Assembly: GCA_958450365.1 (NCBI GenBank)
Contig: CAUEEP010000735.1
Coordinates: 377,501 to 441,500, forward strand
DNA: 64,000 nucleotides
Direction of reading: 5' to 3'
DNA from: Mesorhabditis belari
Lineage: Eukaryota; Nematoda; Chromadorea; Rhabditida; Rhabditidae
Numbering within the stretch: position 1 is the first letter of the stretch; the number at the start of each line of letters is the position of its first letter. Below the pieces are notes generated by a model that saw only the letters and a program-made list of their open reading frames with translations, ran no database searches and was not told where the DNA came from. Both the position numbers and the translations under genes were made by a program. Below, piece by piece: positions 47,781-58,700 of the stretch.

Positions 47781-50700
47781 TTCAAACAATGGACCAAGCT
47801 TCGAAGTTGCTGTCAATTTCTACAGCATCGGTGACCAGTTTGCTTTGCCGTGCCCATTTCAAGTAAGTAAAACCCAAAAAAGCTTTGAACTCGTTCTTGT
47901 TGTGGAATGTCATCTTCAGATTGAAACAACGTGTAACCATGACATGTTGTTGAATGTATTTTCTGGCTCAACTCCCGCTTTACTGGATGAGAACCAACCA
48001 AATTTCCTTGTCAGGTTATCAAGTTTATCCTTTTTCATGACTTTCTTTCAGGTTACCCGTTTCAAAAAGTTCAGCGCTTCGAGTTTCTGTGGCGTCGATG
48101 TTCTCCACAAGTGATTGCACATATTGTTTGATTTTTACTTCGAATGTCGATGTAGACAGTGGGTTTTGAAGTTATAGATTGCTAGGAACGCTTCAGGTTA
48201 GTCAGGCTACTTTCCGCCAAGTCAAGTAGGCCTCGATTGCATCATTGTAGGGTTTGATGGGATTTGCTTTTAAGAAAGTATTGTTTGATTTATACTTCGA
48301 ATGTCGATGCACACAGTGGGTTTTAAGATCCGGAATATGGAAAGCTCGAAACTATTCTTGCCAGACCTATCCTTGCCAGGCCTAGCCTTGCTCTGACCAG
48401 CTTAACTGCTGGATTAGCCTGAGCTGAGTCAACCAGAAGACAGGTTGGACCTGGACCTGGCTCTAGCCTTGCACAGCCCAATTAGGATTTTGTTAACTTA
48501 TCTATTAAAAACCGAGTCTAGGCCAACCAGAATACAAGCCTGACCCATAAATAGAACTAACTCAAAAGCAACAAATCATTAGACAGCTATGCTTTCCTAT
48601 ATGATGAATGGAGGCACGATTTGCATCCAATCTCACTCACCAGTTATGAGTACCCGTGGTATTTTGGCGAAACGCAGCTCCATGAAGATTGTTTTGTCCT
48701 TCAAACTTCCTATTCACGGTATAAAGATGAGGTAAAACCTTTAGAATGCTTAGCAAACTTTTTTCCAGGAAGATCCCGACTTCCAAAGTAATTTCCATAT
48801 AAGAAGCCTTCACGGCGGTGTTTTGAGAATTGTAGCTTACGATGATTTTCTGGCAGAAACCAATAAATGTCAGCGCAAAGTTGAACCAGTTCTGAATATC
48901 AGGTTGATTTATTCAAACACAAAACAAGCTTCAAATTTTTCAGCTTAAGTTCAGCAATTTTAAACGCAGATTTTGATACAATGGGACTGTGCTTTTGGGT
49001 GAGTTCTGAGTTCTTGTTTTCAAATGATTTCTGGAATTTCTGGAAAACCTTTGCTAGGATCAATTTGGTTTCATTTCCAAGCAGGGTTTTGCCAGGGTTT
49101 TGCCTGGTCTGAATTGGCTTACAGGCCACAGAGTCTGATTTGAAGAACCCTAGGTCAGATTAGGCAAGATTTAGCCTTGTCTTTCCTATTATAGCCAGCG
49201 ATTTATTAGGCTGTCCAGCAAGTCTTTTCGTTTCTTTTCATACTTCCGTTGAAAAATAACAAAATCACCAATTAACCTATGGTTTGCTCTAAATAAAAAG
49301 TGTTTATTGTTCATATTCCCATCTTTTTAAGTCAATTTCGGTTCACTTTCAAAAAATTCAAAGAGTGAAAACGTCTGTTTTCGTAAAAAAAACCTCTACG
49401 AAGAAATTGGCTGAATCAATTTCTCTGAAAATTTGGCTATATATCAAACTTTTTGTGCTCTCTCTTTTATCTATAGATACCAAGATAGGTTTCCTTAGCT
49501 AAAGTGTGTAAACCACATCGTCGAGCCGACTTTTTGACTACCCGACTTTACACTCTTTAAAAAAATCCAGACATAAGACATTTTAAACCCGTTTTCATGT
49601 TATTTTGTAGGAAAATAATTGATCTTTCTAATGAAAGAAAATGTAGTTTTATCTCTTGACACCAAGATAGGTTTCCTTACTAGGGAAGTGCAACAGGTCA
49701 AGATGGCTGCTCCTTTCGGGATGCTCCTTTCGGGCTGCTCCTTTCGGGCTGCTCCTTTCGGGCTGCTCCTTTCGGGCTGCTCCTTTCGGGCTGCTCCTTT
49801 CGGGCTGCTCCTTTCGGGCTGCTCCTTTCGGGCTGCTCCTTTCGGGCTGCTCCTTTCGGGCTGCTCCTTTCGGGCTGCTCCTTTCGGGCTGCTCCTTTCG
49901 GGCTGCTCCTTTCGGGCTGCTCCTTTCAAGTCCCTCTCACACTGCCGAAAACAAGGTGCTGATGGCGTAGTGGGTAAGAGCCTTGTATCAAAGATGGCCT
50001 ATACCTTTTTTGCTAGGGTTCGATCCCTCTTGCAAAAAAAGACGTATGGCCGTCTTTGATACAAGGGTGAATAGCCTAATACAGGATACCGCAGACATGG
50101 AGACCTGGTCTGGTTTTACTGTAGTGTTAGGCCATAGAAAAGCCCTGGACCTGCCCAAAATCAACTTTGAAGCCTTTTCACCGGTCTGGTCTGGCCCAAC
50201 TCTAGGGCTATATCTGAATGCGAGGCTTACTAGGACTGACAAATCAAATTGAAGAGCAAGTCAAATCATTTCAGTTCCAATGGTGTCCTAACCCAGGCTT
50301 CTCCTACCAAAAAGGATTTGATCTTCTCCTCACTCCTGTATATTTAAAAGACTGTGATCTCACTTATTTTCTAACCGACAATAATCCATCAATTGTTTTT
50401 CATGGAGTCTATTTCATGTCTCATTTAGAAGGTACAGTCTATCTTTCTACAAGAATGCGTTAACTTTTCAGATCAGATTTGCTTTGAAGTTGAGAATTGC
50501 ACAAACTGTGAGCCGATGGTTGTTACAAGTCGGTATTGTTCGTTTAATGAAACGGTATGTAAATAAGATTCCAATCCAAAAATCGTCTTATGATTTGAAG
50601 GCCCCTAAAGTGCATTTGAATACTTTTTACAGTACCCAAAGTGTTTTAGAAGGATGGCTGTGCACTTGCTAGTCCGTTCAACTTCAAGAATACTTTGGCT

Positions 50701-53348
50701 GACTTGAAATGCAGCTACCAGTGAGTTTTTGCAAGTTCCCACTAAGTACAGAGATTTCCCAAGTTTTAGAAAAGAGGAGGAGCAGAATTTGATTAAAGAA
50801 CGTTGTACATTCTGTCTAGAAGAAAAGCTGATTCTTGCAGTCAATGGAAATATCGACATTTTCCAAAGCGCCATCATGATATCAAAAGGTTTTCTTTGAA
50901 TTCAATTTGAGACTAAATCCGGCTTAGTTAAATTTCAAGTCGACTTGGAACCAACGTTTACTGTTGGAGCCAAAATCTTGACCACTAATGCTAAAATTTT
51001 GGCCTTGGACCAAAGAAAATTGGTGGTGTTTGCACTGGGTTCAACTCTGACTCCTGTATCGAATCTTGTTTTATCGGAATTTCGTTGGGTAGGTAAAGAG
51101 CTATTGGTTTATTTGATCGATTCTAGAGTCATGCGCCTGAAGAAATGAATTGCGAGTATCGGTTTTGCATTGGTCCACCACGATTGCACGAAAATGACTC
51201 ACTAGCTGAACCGGTATTAACATTTCGGTAAGTTTCTGAGTTAAGGTCAAAAAGTTAAAGTGTTTAAGTCTAAGAAATAGCTAAAAACGGTATCTAGGTC
51301 CAGGACAAGGGTAAACAAAGACAAGCCAAGCTAGCCTAATTTTATTGTTGGTCTGGTCTGTCAGCTCCGAGCCAATCTGATATTTTAGTTACTATTGTTA
51401 TTATTGAATGATTTGTCTATTCTCATGCAAATGTGTTCTCCCCTGTGCTTATCCCTTTCATCGTCGAGAAGGGGCCGTCCTTGGGCCTAGGAGGGCCTAG
51501 GAGGACAAGTGAGGCTCTCACTTGGAGTCCCCCTTTCCCTTTCACTCATTTGAATCTATTCGTCTTATCATACTACTGTAAATAAAGGTACATACCTTCC
51601 GGGTCTATGCAACTCCAGTTCAGGATCCGCACTCTTTAACTTAACCCAAATTCTAGTCCATATCCGTTTACTCCTAGGAACGAATAGGTCCAAGCCCTGG
51701 ACAGAAACCTGGTCTGACCTGAGCTTACAAATCCATTTAAAACATCACTGCCGAAGTACGGTAGTTTTTACGCATACTTTAGCATACCCATTTTACGCAT
51801 AAAAGCTCAACCAAGAGAAAAAATTATTTAAATTTAGAGACAGTGACGTGTTCGTGCCTCAGTTTCTCCTTTCAGATGTTTACACCGTCGAAATCCCACA
51901 ATTTTGTAGCCCACTGTACTCAATTGAACCAATAAAAGGTGACCAAAGTTGAAAAGTTTTTTGAAATTCTATTAAAAGCTACAGATTACCAACGAGAAAC
52001 TGCGATATTGGATCAGAATTTGTGTGAAGGGACGGCTCTCATAACGTCTGCTTACATTTACTTTAACGAGTTAGACTCAACAAACGGTGAAATTAGACGA
52101 TGGAACCTCTCTTGTTGTAAGTTTTTGGCATCTACTATATATAAAAGAGATGTATCTGTCTGTCTGTCTGTGCGCACTAATCCTCCGCACCCAGCGAGCC
52201 GTTTCAAATAGTTAGTTTGGCTTAAAATTCCATGTATTTGTGCAACAGCTTGTTAGATTTTGAAAAAACCAAAAGTGCCGACGCAGGTGGGAGTCGAACT
52301 CAGGTCCTATGGGCTAAAGACAAGCGTGCTTGCACTGCGCCATCTATAAAGGATCATAGCCGAGTGGTGAACGCGCACGTCTCTCAAACGAACGGTAGAG
52401 AGTGGTCGCGGTTTCGACTCCTCTCCGTTGACTTCTTTTGCTTTTTGCTTCAAAATGTTTTTGCAGCAGCGAAGCTGTTGGTATAAGTATAACAATCCAA
52501 GTCTTGATCAATTTCAGTACAACATCCTGTCGAAATTCGCATAGAGAGCCGTTTGATTGAAACAAACACGACGATGATTCGATTCGATGATTGGCAAGGG
52601 AATGTTGTGATGAGGTTTTTGGAAAAATGTACTTAACAATTTCAAACTGCCAATGAAATCTTTGTTGATTGTGAAAGCTATAATATATTGAGCTGATTAG
52701 GAAAGATATCAAGAACTCCATTACCTCAAGAACTTTCAGCTCCATCAGTTGCGAGTTCAGTTAAGAAAAAGACTTAAAGCCATTAGTACTGCAAATAAAC
52801 TGGGTTTTGAAGGGATTTTTAGGATTAGGCCATGCCAGGCCAAGGCGGAAGACAGGTTCTGGCCTTGTTGCAAGTCCACTCAAAAATCCTTAGACCCACC
52901 AAAAGCCAAGCCTGGCTTGACTTGACTAACCTGACTTAACCTAAGCTGGCCTTGTCTAGCTTGGTCTGGCCGTTAACATCCCTGAAAGTTACTGGCTTGT
53001 CTTGTCTTATTTCGTCTCAAAGGACAGGCTCAAATTTAGTAGAAAGCTGCTGGCTGGGGAGACGATCAATGAAACGGTCAGCGGAGCATCGAGTATCTTG
53101 GTAGATCTGTATTCTATTACTTGATTTTATCGAAAAACCAGATAAACTGGACTTCAACAGAAACAAATGGCTATATCACCAAAATTGATCTCATTCTTCT
53201 CGCTCACTTTCGAAAAGTGACAACGATTTCTTCAACCAAAGCTACGAAGACAAAGCAAACGACAACAAGCCTAAAATCTTTGAATAATAAAAATAAAGTG
53301 CAATTTTTAGCTTTACTAATGATATTATTGTTGAAAAACTTTGAGTAA
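47781..53348 (+). CDS. Large extracellular protein with Cys pairs, Thr/Lys-rich stalk and hydrophobic C-terminus; family unknown
   Basis: Seventeen exons chain in phase: 47,781-47,862; 47,920-48,014; 48,052-48,125 (weak donor tattgtttg); 48,583-48,731; 48,769-48,902; 48,944-48,998; 50,275-50,431; 50,472-50,554; 50,650-50,720; 50,770-50,888; 50,940-51,088; 51,127-51,227; 51,838-51,938; 51,985-52,116; 52,518-52,614; 53,040-53,100; 53,142-53,348. This gives about 621 residues after an unresolved 5' end. Visible features: Cys spaced as CTNC, CTFC and similar; sequons (NWT, NET, NTT, NLS); beta-rich alternating hydrophobics near the end (SGASSILINWTSTETNG, ITKIDLILLAHF) reminiscent of a CUB-like fold; a KATKTKQTTTSLKS stalk; and a terminal VQFLALLMILLLKNFE tail as in GPI-anchored or single-pass proteins. 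The function is unknown; cell-surface location is inferred. Long introns carry a mariner-type element, a 15-bp minisatellite and tRNA-like elements. Confidence 0.55.
48126..48345. repeat. Duplicated exon/intron-boundary segment
   Basis: 'tacttcgaatgtcgatg' followed by 'acagtgggtttt' occurs at 48,137-48,167 and again at 48,292-48,325, each preceded by 'attgtttgattt'. The duplication copies the 3' edge of the third listed exon region of the ectodomain gene into its intron. Confidence 0.8.
49204..49700. mobile_element. Mariner-type MITE relic related to 9,374-9,892
   Basis: Shares with 9.4-9.9 kb the reversed blocks 'caagataggtttccttagct', 'ggctgaatcaatttctctga', 'ccaattaacctatggtttgc' and 'gtcaatttcggttcactttc'. 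The left end is 'ctgtccagcaagtcttttcg' instead of the canonical TTAGGTTG, so this is a diverged subfamily. A second 'accaagataggtttccttac' at 49,659 suggests internal duplication. It lies in an intron. Confidence 0.75.
49702..49928. repeat. 15-bp minisatellite (GGGCTGCTCCTTTCG), about 14 copies
   Basis: Nearly perfect tandem copies, hence recent expansion. Because 15 is a multiple of three, long open frames appear on both strands (KGAARKEQPERSS- and FRAAPFGLLLSGCS-type); I treat these as artefacts. It is intronic. Confidence 0.95.
49962..50035 (+). repeat. tRNA-like sequence in intron
   Basis: A-box-like 'tggcgtagtgggtaagagc' and B-box 'gggttcgatccc' at about tRNA spacing. The acceptor stem is not convincing. 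An inverted pair flanks it: 'gccttgtatcaaagatgg' and 'ccgtctttgatacaaggg' (50,052-50,069). Confidence 0.45.
51393..51660. other. Possible solo LTR or unrelated GC-richer insert
   Basis: Within an intron, a block starts 'tgttattattg' and carries a short inverted repeat around 'ggcctaggagggcctagg', a 'gtaaataaaggtac' polyadenylation-like signal and 'ggatccgcactcttt'. The order (promoter-like part, then AATAAA) recalls an LTR, but no target duplication or primer-binding site was found. Tentative. Confidence 0.25.
52128..52440. mobile_element. tRNA-like, SINE-like element, copy 2, plus adjoining Leu/Ser-type tRNA-like sequence
   Basis: Left end 'tctactatatataaaagag' with a TCTG run, as at 17,268. 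On the minus strand, 52,350 to 52,275 reads 'gatggcgcagtgcaagcacg' then 'gagttcgactccc' (A and B boxes). Directly downstream on the plus strand, 52,346-52,430 has a second tRNA-like body ('tagccgagtggtgaacgcgc', B-box 'ggtttcgactcc') with spacing suggesting a long variable arm. Neither folds cleanly by eye. It is intronic. Confidence 0.45.
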
Positions 53349-53902
53349 TAAATGTTTTTAAAGAAAAAATTGTCTAAAGGGTCGATCCACTCAAGCTTTA
53401 ATACCCAAGCTTTAATACCCAAGCTTTCTTACTTTGTTGTAAAGTTGTACTTTTTCTGTAGAAGATATCGAATGTAGGTAAGCTCGTCTCGGAGCTGAAA
53501 TTTTACATTTCCTAATAAAGGCTGCAATTTAGATATTTAAATACGGAAATCTTTATTCAAATCTCATAATCAGCTTCCGATTCTAGTAAATCAAAGACAT
53601 AAGCGCCAAAAAGAAGATAAGTGAAGGTGGAAATGATGAGGATGAGTGCACGACTGCTCTTCTTATCCAATTGGCGATAAAAGATCTCTTCGTCAATGGG
53701 TCAAACGTACGAAAAATGCTATTCTTTTTATCTGAAAGCTAGTCATCACAGATCTTTCACTTCGAAATAAGACTTGCTTTTACTGAAGCTTTTACTGCTT
53801 CACTTTTATTTGGTAAGTTAAATATCGAAGTCGAATAGTCAAATAGTTCAAATGTTCAAATTTTCAGAACCTCAAAATTTACAGGTTTTGCCACAGCCTA
53901 AG

Positions 53903-55500
53903 CCTGTCCAAGTGACGCCATTTTGTCGAAAGATTCGACTTCTTGCTATTCTCTCTTGGAATTGAGCACATCTCATGACCGTGCTGAGCAATATTGTGAA
54001 AAGTTTTTCGCTTGTCAATCAATTTCCCATAATCAGTTTAGTCAAGGTCGTTTTGGTGCCGCGATCACAAATTTCGATGATAACAAAAAGCTCCAGAGTC
54101 TGGCAAAAACTAGATTCAAAGTTTTAAGACCATTGGCATCAATTTAATTTTAACGATTTAGGATCATACCTAATGCCAGTGATTTATGGCTTGGCGCCCA
54201 TTACGATGGTAAAACAATTCAATGGGCTGATGGCACAAAATTGACTTTCATAAACTTTGCTCAAGGTAGGGTCCAGGATTTCCTCTTCTGACACCGAGTC
54301 AAGCTGACCTTTTGACTCGAGACCGAGTCTATCTTAGAGAGTCGGCCATGGGGATTTCGAATCCGTTTTTAGTTTTTGCAGAACGTTCGCAAACGTGAGA
54401 TATTTGACATAGAAAATCACCAGCTCCTTTAGAGGCCGTTACCGCCCCAGGTAACGGCATTACTGGGAACCTCAGGTGGTCTAGTGGGTTAAAAAGCTGC
54501 TCAGGTGGTCTAGTGGGTTAAAAAGCTGCTCAGGTGGTCTAGTGGGTTTAAAAGCTGCTCAGGTGGTCTAGTGGGTAGTCAGCTAGATTCCCGAACCTAT
54601 TACATCTCTTGCCTCCAGGTTCGAGTTCCACTCCCGCCAAACCTTTTTGCTTTCTTTAAAAACTATTAGACAAATTGGGCTGTTAACGAGCCAAATTTCG
54701 CTGGTACGGCTCAATACTGTGTTCAAGTATGTTCAAGTCCAAGTATGTGAAGAAAAAAGTTTAAAACGTGTGAAGACATTTTGGCTCTTGACTAAAATCA
54801 GGGCATTTTCAAAGGCATTTTGCTGATTAAGGCTTGATATCTTTATTATTTTACATTTTGAAAGAAAAGAAATTAAGAAAGAAGCATTTGGTTAAAAATA
54901 AAAGTACTTCTGTTTATAAAGAAAACAAAGAAAGGGTTTACAACTGTAAACTGTTCAAATGATTGGATAAACGATTATTTCATTCAAGAGACTTTGAAAA
55001 AGGCAATTAGCTGGGTTGGCTCTTCTAAATATGTATTCAAATACGTAAAATGGAAGAGAATCTTGAGTGGCACCAGGCAAATGTTTAATAGAACTTTTCA
55101 ATGCACCCCAAGTGGTCTCGACTCCTTGAGTATGACTCTATGAGCTCCAGAAAGTGTCTGATTACTTGACTACTTACAGCCCACTCAGCTGATTGTCTTT
55201 TTCAAAGTGTCTTGAATGAAATAAGCCGCGTTTATCCAATTGTTTGAACAGTTTACGGTTATGGTTTCTGCTTTATTTTCTTTATAAACAAAAGTACTTT
55301 GTCTGGATTCTTTGTCAAAATGTCTGGGTTTCAGCTAAGAGCCAAAATTTTTGAAGTTCAGCCAAAAACTAAATCAATCCAGCTGAATATGTTGAGAATT
55401 TAAACACCAATCATAGCGATTGGACAAAATGAGATGATAATAACTGTGAACGTCTTGGCTACAATATGGTTTTGCCGAAAAGAAACGAAATATTTTTGAT
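53903..55500 (+). pseudogene. C-type lectin domain gene, apparently inactivated
   Basis: Three exon-like pieces of a C-type lectin (CTLD) fold. 53,903-54,120 starts CPSDAILSKDSTSCYSLLEL and continues with DRAEQYCEKFFACQ and GRFGAAITNFDDNKKL. 54,162-54,265 gives ASDLWLGAHYDGKTIQW and WADGTKLTFINFAQ. 55,383 onward gives AEYVENLNTNHSDWTK-stop-DDNNCERLGYNMVLPKR. The WLGA and DDNNC motifs are diagnostic. The stop (TGA, 55,430-55,432) replaces the conserved Trp codon TGG before DDNNC. In addition, the first two pieces do not join in phase with the visible GT/AG sites. I see no secure signal-peptide exon upstream; MMRMSARLLFLSNW at 53,636 is a candidate. The middle intron carries tandem tRNA-like repeats. 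Confidence 0.65.
54465..54645 (+). repeat. Quadruplicated A-box unit ending in a tRNA-like body
   Basis: 'gctcaggtggtctagtgggt' is repeated four times at about 27-bp spacing. The last copy leads into 'agattcccgaacctattaca' and a B-box 'ggttcgagttcc'. It looks like a tRNA-derived sequence whose 5' end expanded in tandem. It lies in the lectin relic's intron. Confidence 0.6.
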
Positions 55501-55708
55501 TATAAAGCTATTATTACTTCAATTATCTATTAAGAATAAATCGTTTTATTGCAAAGTTTTGATGGAACAAAAGAAAAGAGACAAATGAATTGTGAATCAG
55601 GCTTATTATTAGCCGAAATGCTATTAAGAAACAGACTAAAATATTGAAAGCAGAAACAATCTCACAAAGGAAAAAGCATTACCAAATCACATTCTATGAA
55701 AAACCTCT

Positions 55709-58700
55709 TTAGTCAACTTTCCGTAGATTCCGATTTCTTTGTTTAGTACGATTTTTCCGAAATTGCTCCCAAATCGTGGATCGAGATTCTAAAGTTTCTA
55801 AAATCATAGTAAGATTGTAGATAACACCTGTAGATAAACTAGAATTTAAATGAGTTTTGTGAATTTGGCTGCGAATTTTGAATTTTGCCGCTATCGTTTC
55901 CTCTTCGTATTTGAGTTTTAGGGATTGTAATTTTGATAAGTTTTTCAAAATCAAATCAAAATTTACTTCAAGTAAAAGACTGCTGTACTTGTTGAAAGCT
56001 TTCCTCACGATTTGCGCACTTCTCTCTTTGCGCATGCCTGAAATTGAATTGCATTTGAATTAAAAAGCACTATTCAAAGCTTAAGGATTAATATCAAACT
56101 AAAATACTAGTGCAATTTATATGCCATTACTATAAAAAGTCACTCGTTGAGAAACAAATAATTATCTTCATCAGAACAAATTTCGCATCGCCCATTTGTC
56201 CTTTTTTCATACTAGAAAGCACATTTTGGGTGATGAACATTTGCTTCAGATAGGCTTTACCAAACACTTCACCGTACCTAAAGTTTCAACCTACTTAAGC
56301 AAGTTAATCTTGACTTTTCAAACGAACATTTCAAGTAGTTCCAGACTCGGTATCTGTACTCGATTACCCAGTGGAGTCAGCACTTCTTTTTCTGATTGAT
56401 ATTTATAAGTTTAATAGTAATCGGTGATAAGCGATTGTTGAGACAATTGCATGGAGTAGAGCTTCTACTAAAAGATCACAGGCAAGGATTTTCCAACTAG
56501 ACCCTAGAGTCGTAAGTCAGTCGTAAGCCAAGTCAGATCAGAAACAGGTCTATACCTGGTTTCTGGTAGACTAGCTTCTAGCGGCTTTGTGGGTCAGGGT
56601 TGCAGTAAAAGCCAGATCCAAAATCTTGGTCTTTTCGTTAGTAGAAAGATCACTTCTGTGTATTGATGAGATCGTTCACAATTTCCAAAGTCCCTTTTCC
56701 ATCATACAAATGTGGAGCAAAGTTCTTGACCGAGAGTTCTTGGCCGTTCTCTCTGAAAGATTCAATACATCCAATGTTTGATCATTTACTTTGAACTGTA
56801 GTGTTTTTAATCTTTTGTCTGTATAAGATTGTGAAACCAGTCAAAATGTTCCGATTTCAGATATTCAGACTACGAGATTAATGTTTTTTTAGAACTTTAA
56901 GCCAGATTAAGTGGATCATGTCTGAAAAAAGCTTATTGGGATCATTTTTGATAAACTTTAAGAATAAGCAGGCCACTAGAGTTTTTTTATCTAGAAAATC
57001 TCAATTAACTTTAAGAATTTAGAACTAACCGGATTTTGAAGAGTGATTTTGAGGCCAATACCTTCTTCTTGCTCAGTTTACTCTTTGTTCTTTATTGGTC
57101 GTCCTTTCTTTTTCAATCCAACTTGAGCTCTCTTCTCTCGTAGACTACAACCGAGTCGTCGACCAGTGACTAAATTCAGAAATTGATTTCCAAGATTTGT
57201 GAAAGGAATCTACTCTTACTCTTCAACTACTTTATACATAGATTCACACGAATAATGTGGTAAAAACAATATACAAGCACATCTCCTAACACTCAACCCT
57301 TAAACCCTAAATGTAGGAAAGAAAAAAAGCTAAGTCGTTTAAGAAATTCAGCGGTTGACGAATCATTCGTAATCAGCGAGCCGTTTACAAATGTTTAAAT
57401 ACAAAGTTATGCTGCTTGAATGTCAGCAACAACTATTTTAATCATTGATTTCGGATTCATTTTTCTTTTTGCCTTTTTTGATTTTATTAAATTCTCACTT
57501 TTTCAGGATGAATTCTTTTCTCAACCAACTCGACGCGTATCAAGTCTTAAAGAAGCAAATCTATCTACTAACGATGACCTAAAATTGAAGTGGGCAAGCT
57601 AAAGTTGAGTAAGTGGGCCAGTTGAAGTTCGAATGACTGTTTGTCTCCCAATCGATGTTGTTGATTGACGTAAAATCGGCCACTCGTCTCTTTTTGGTGT
57701 CGTGCTGTCGTCGAGGACGGTTTATACCAGATTGACACCAAAAATGGAGTTTTGCAGTAAAAGTTAGTTAGTTTAAATTCTATTCATTACTCTTTAACAT
57801 TTAGGCTCACTCGAAATCGAAAAAGCTATGTCGTTTAAGAAATTCAGCGATTGACGAATCATTCGTAATCAGCGAGCCGTTTACGAATGAAATGAATGTT
57901 TAAATGCAAATTTATGCTGCTTGAATGTCAGCAACAACAATTTTAATCAATGATTTCGGATTCATTTTGCTTTTTGCTTTTTTTTGATTAGTTTTTGATT
58001 TTAGTACATCCTCATTTTTTCAGGATGAATTCTTTTCTCAACCAACTCGAAGCGTATCAAGTCTTAAAGAAGCGAACGTATCTACTAACGATGACCTAAA
58101 GTTGAAGCGCGCAAGCTATAATCAATAATCTAGCAAGAATCAATAATCTAGAGGACTGGATTGAACCCTTAACCTCCCGTCTAAGATATAGGGAGCTTAG
58201 CCAGTCGGCCAGTCAGTCGTCAGTCGACCAAACAACTTTACTAGACAGTAGACACAAAATTGTCATGATTTTCAAAACTTCAAAGCTAACCTTCAGGAAT
58301 CATTCCGACTTGGAGACATTTCTCATAGCGACACTTCATACATTTTATATTGCCTGAAATTCTAAATATTATAACCATAAGATTTTTGCTTACCAAACTT
58401 CACCGGACATTCACCACCATTCAGACATTTCAGTTTCTTTTCGATTGCTGTGGTGGTACGGAGGAAGAAGTTTTTGCAGCCACTAAACTTTTGAAAGGGA
58501 TTAACAAGTCACTTCTAGATGAATAGCACTGGTATTTGAAATGTAATCGAAAGATATATTTCTAAGCGGATAGGAACCAAATAGGAACAAAATAGGAACC
58601 AGATCGGATCTTTATGAGAACCAAATAGAAACCAAATAGGAACCAAATAGGAACCATGGACGCTAAACTCTCTGATAGACGGAAATGTTCGAATTTCCTG

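Noticed and set aside
49600..50059. 109- and 146-residue frames with KGAARKEQPERSS-like and APFGLLLSGCSFR-like repeats
   Set aside because: A 15-bp minisatellite inside an intron keeps both strands open; the flanking exons splice past it.
50640..50694. Acceptor at 50,632 (tttttacag) giving YPKCFRRMAVHLL
   Set aside because: That frame soon stops; the acceptor at 50,649 (gtgttttag) gives KDGCALASPFNFK and preserves phase with the next exon.
50605..50877. 90-residue minus-strand frame
   Set aside because: It is antisense to two plus-strand exons of the ectodomain gene that fit by phase and Cys pattern.
52344..52745. 133-residue minus-strand frame
   Set aside because: It overlaps a well-phased plus-strand exon (52,518-52,614) and tRNA-like repeats; no similarity is recognised.
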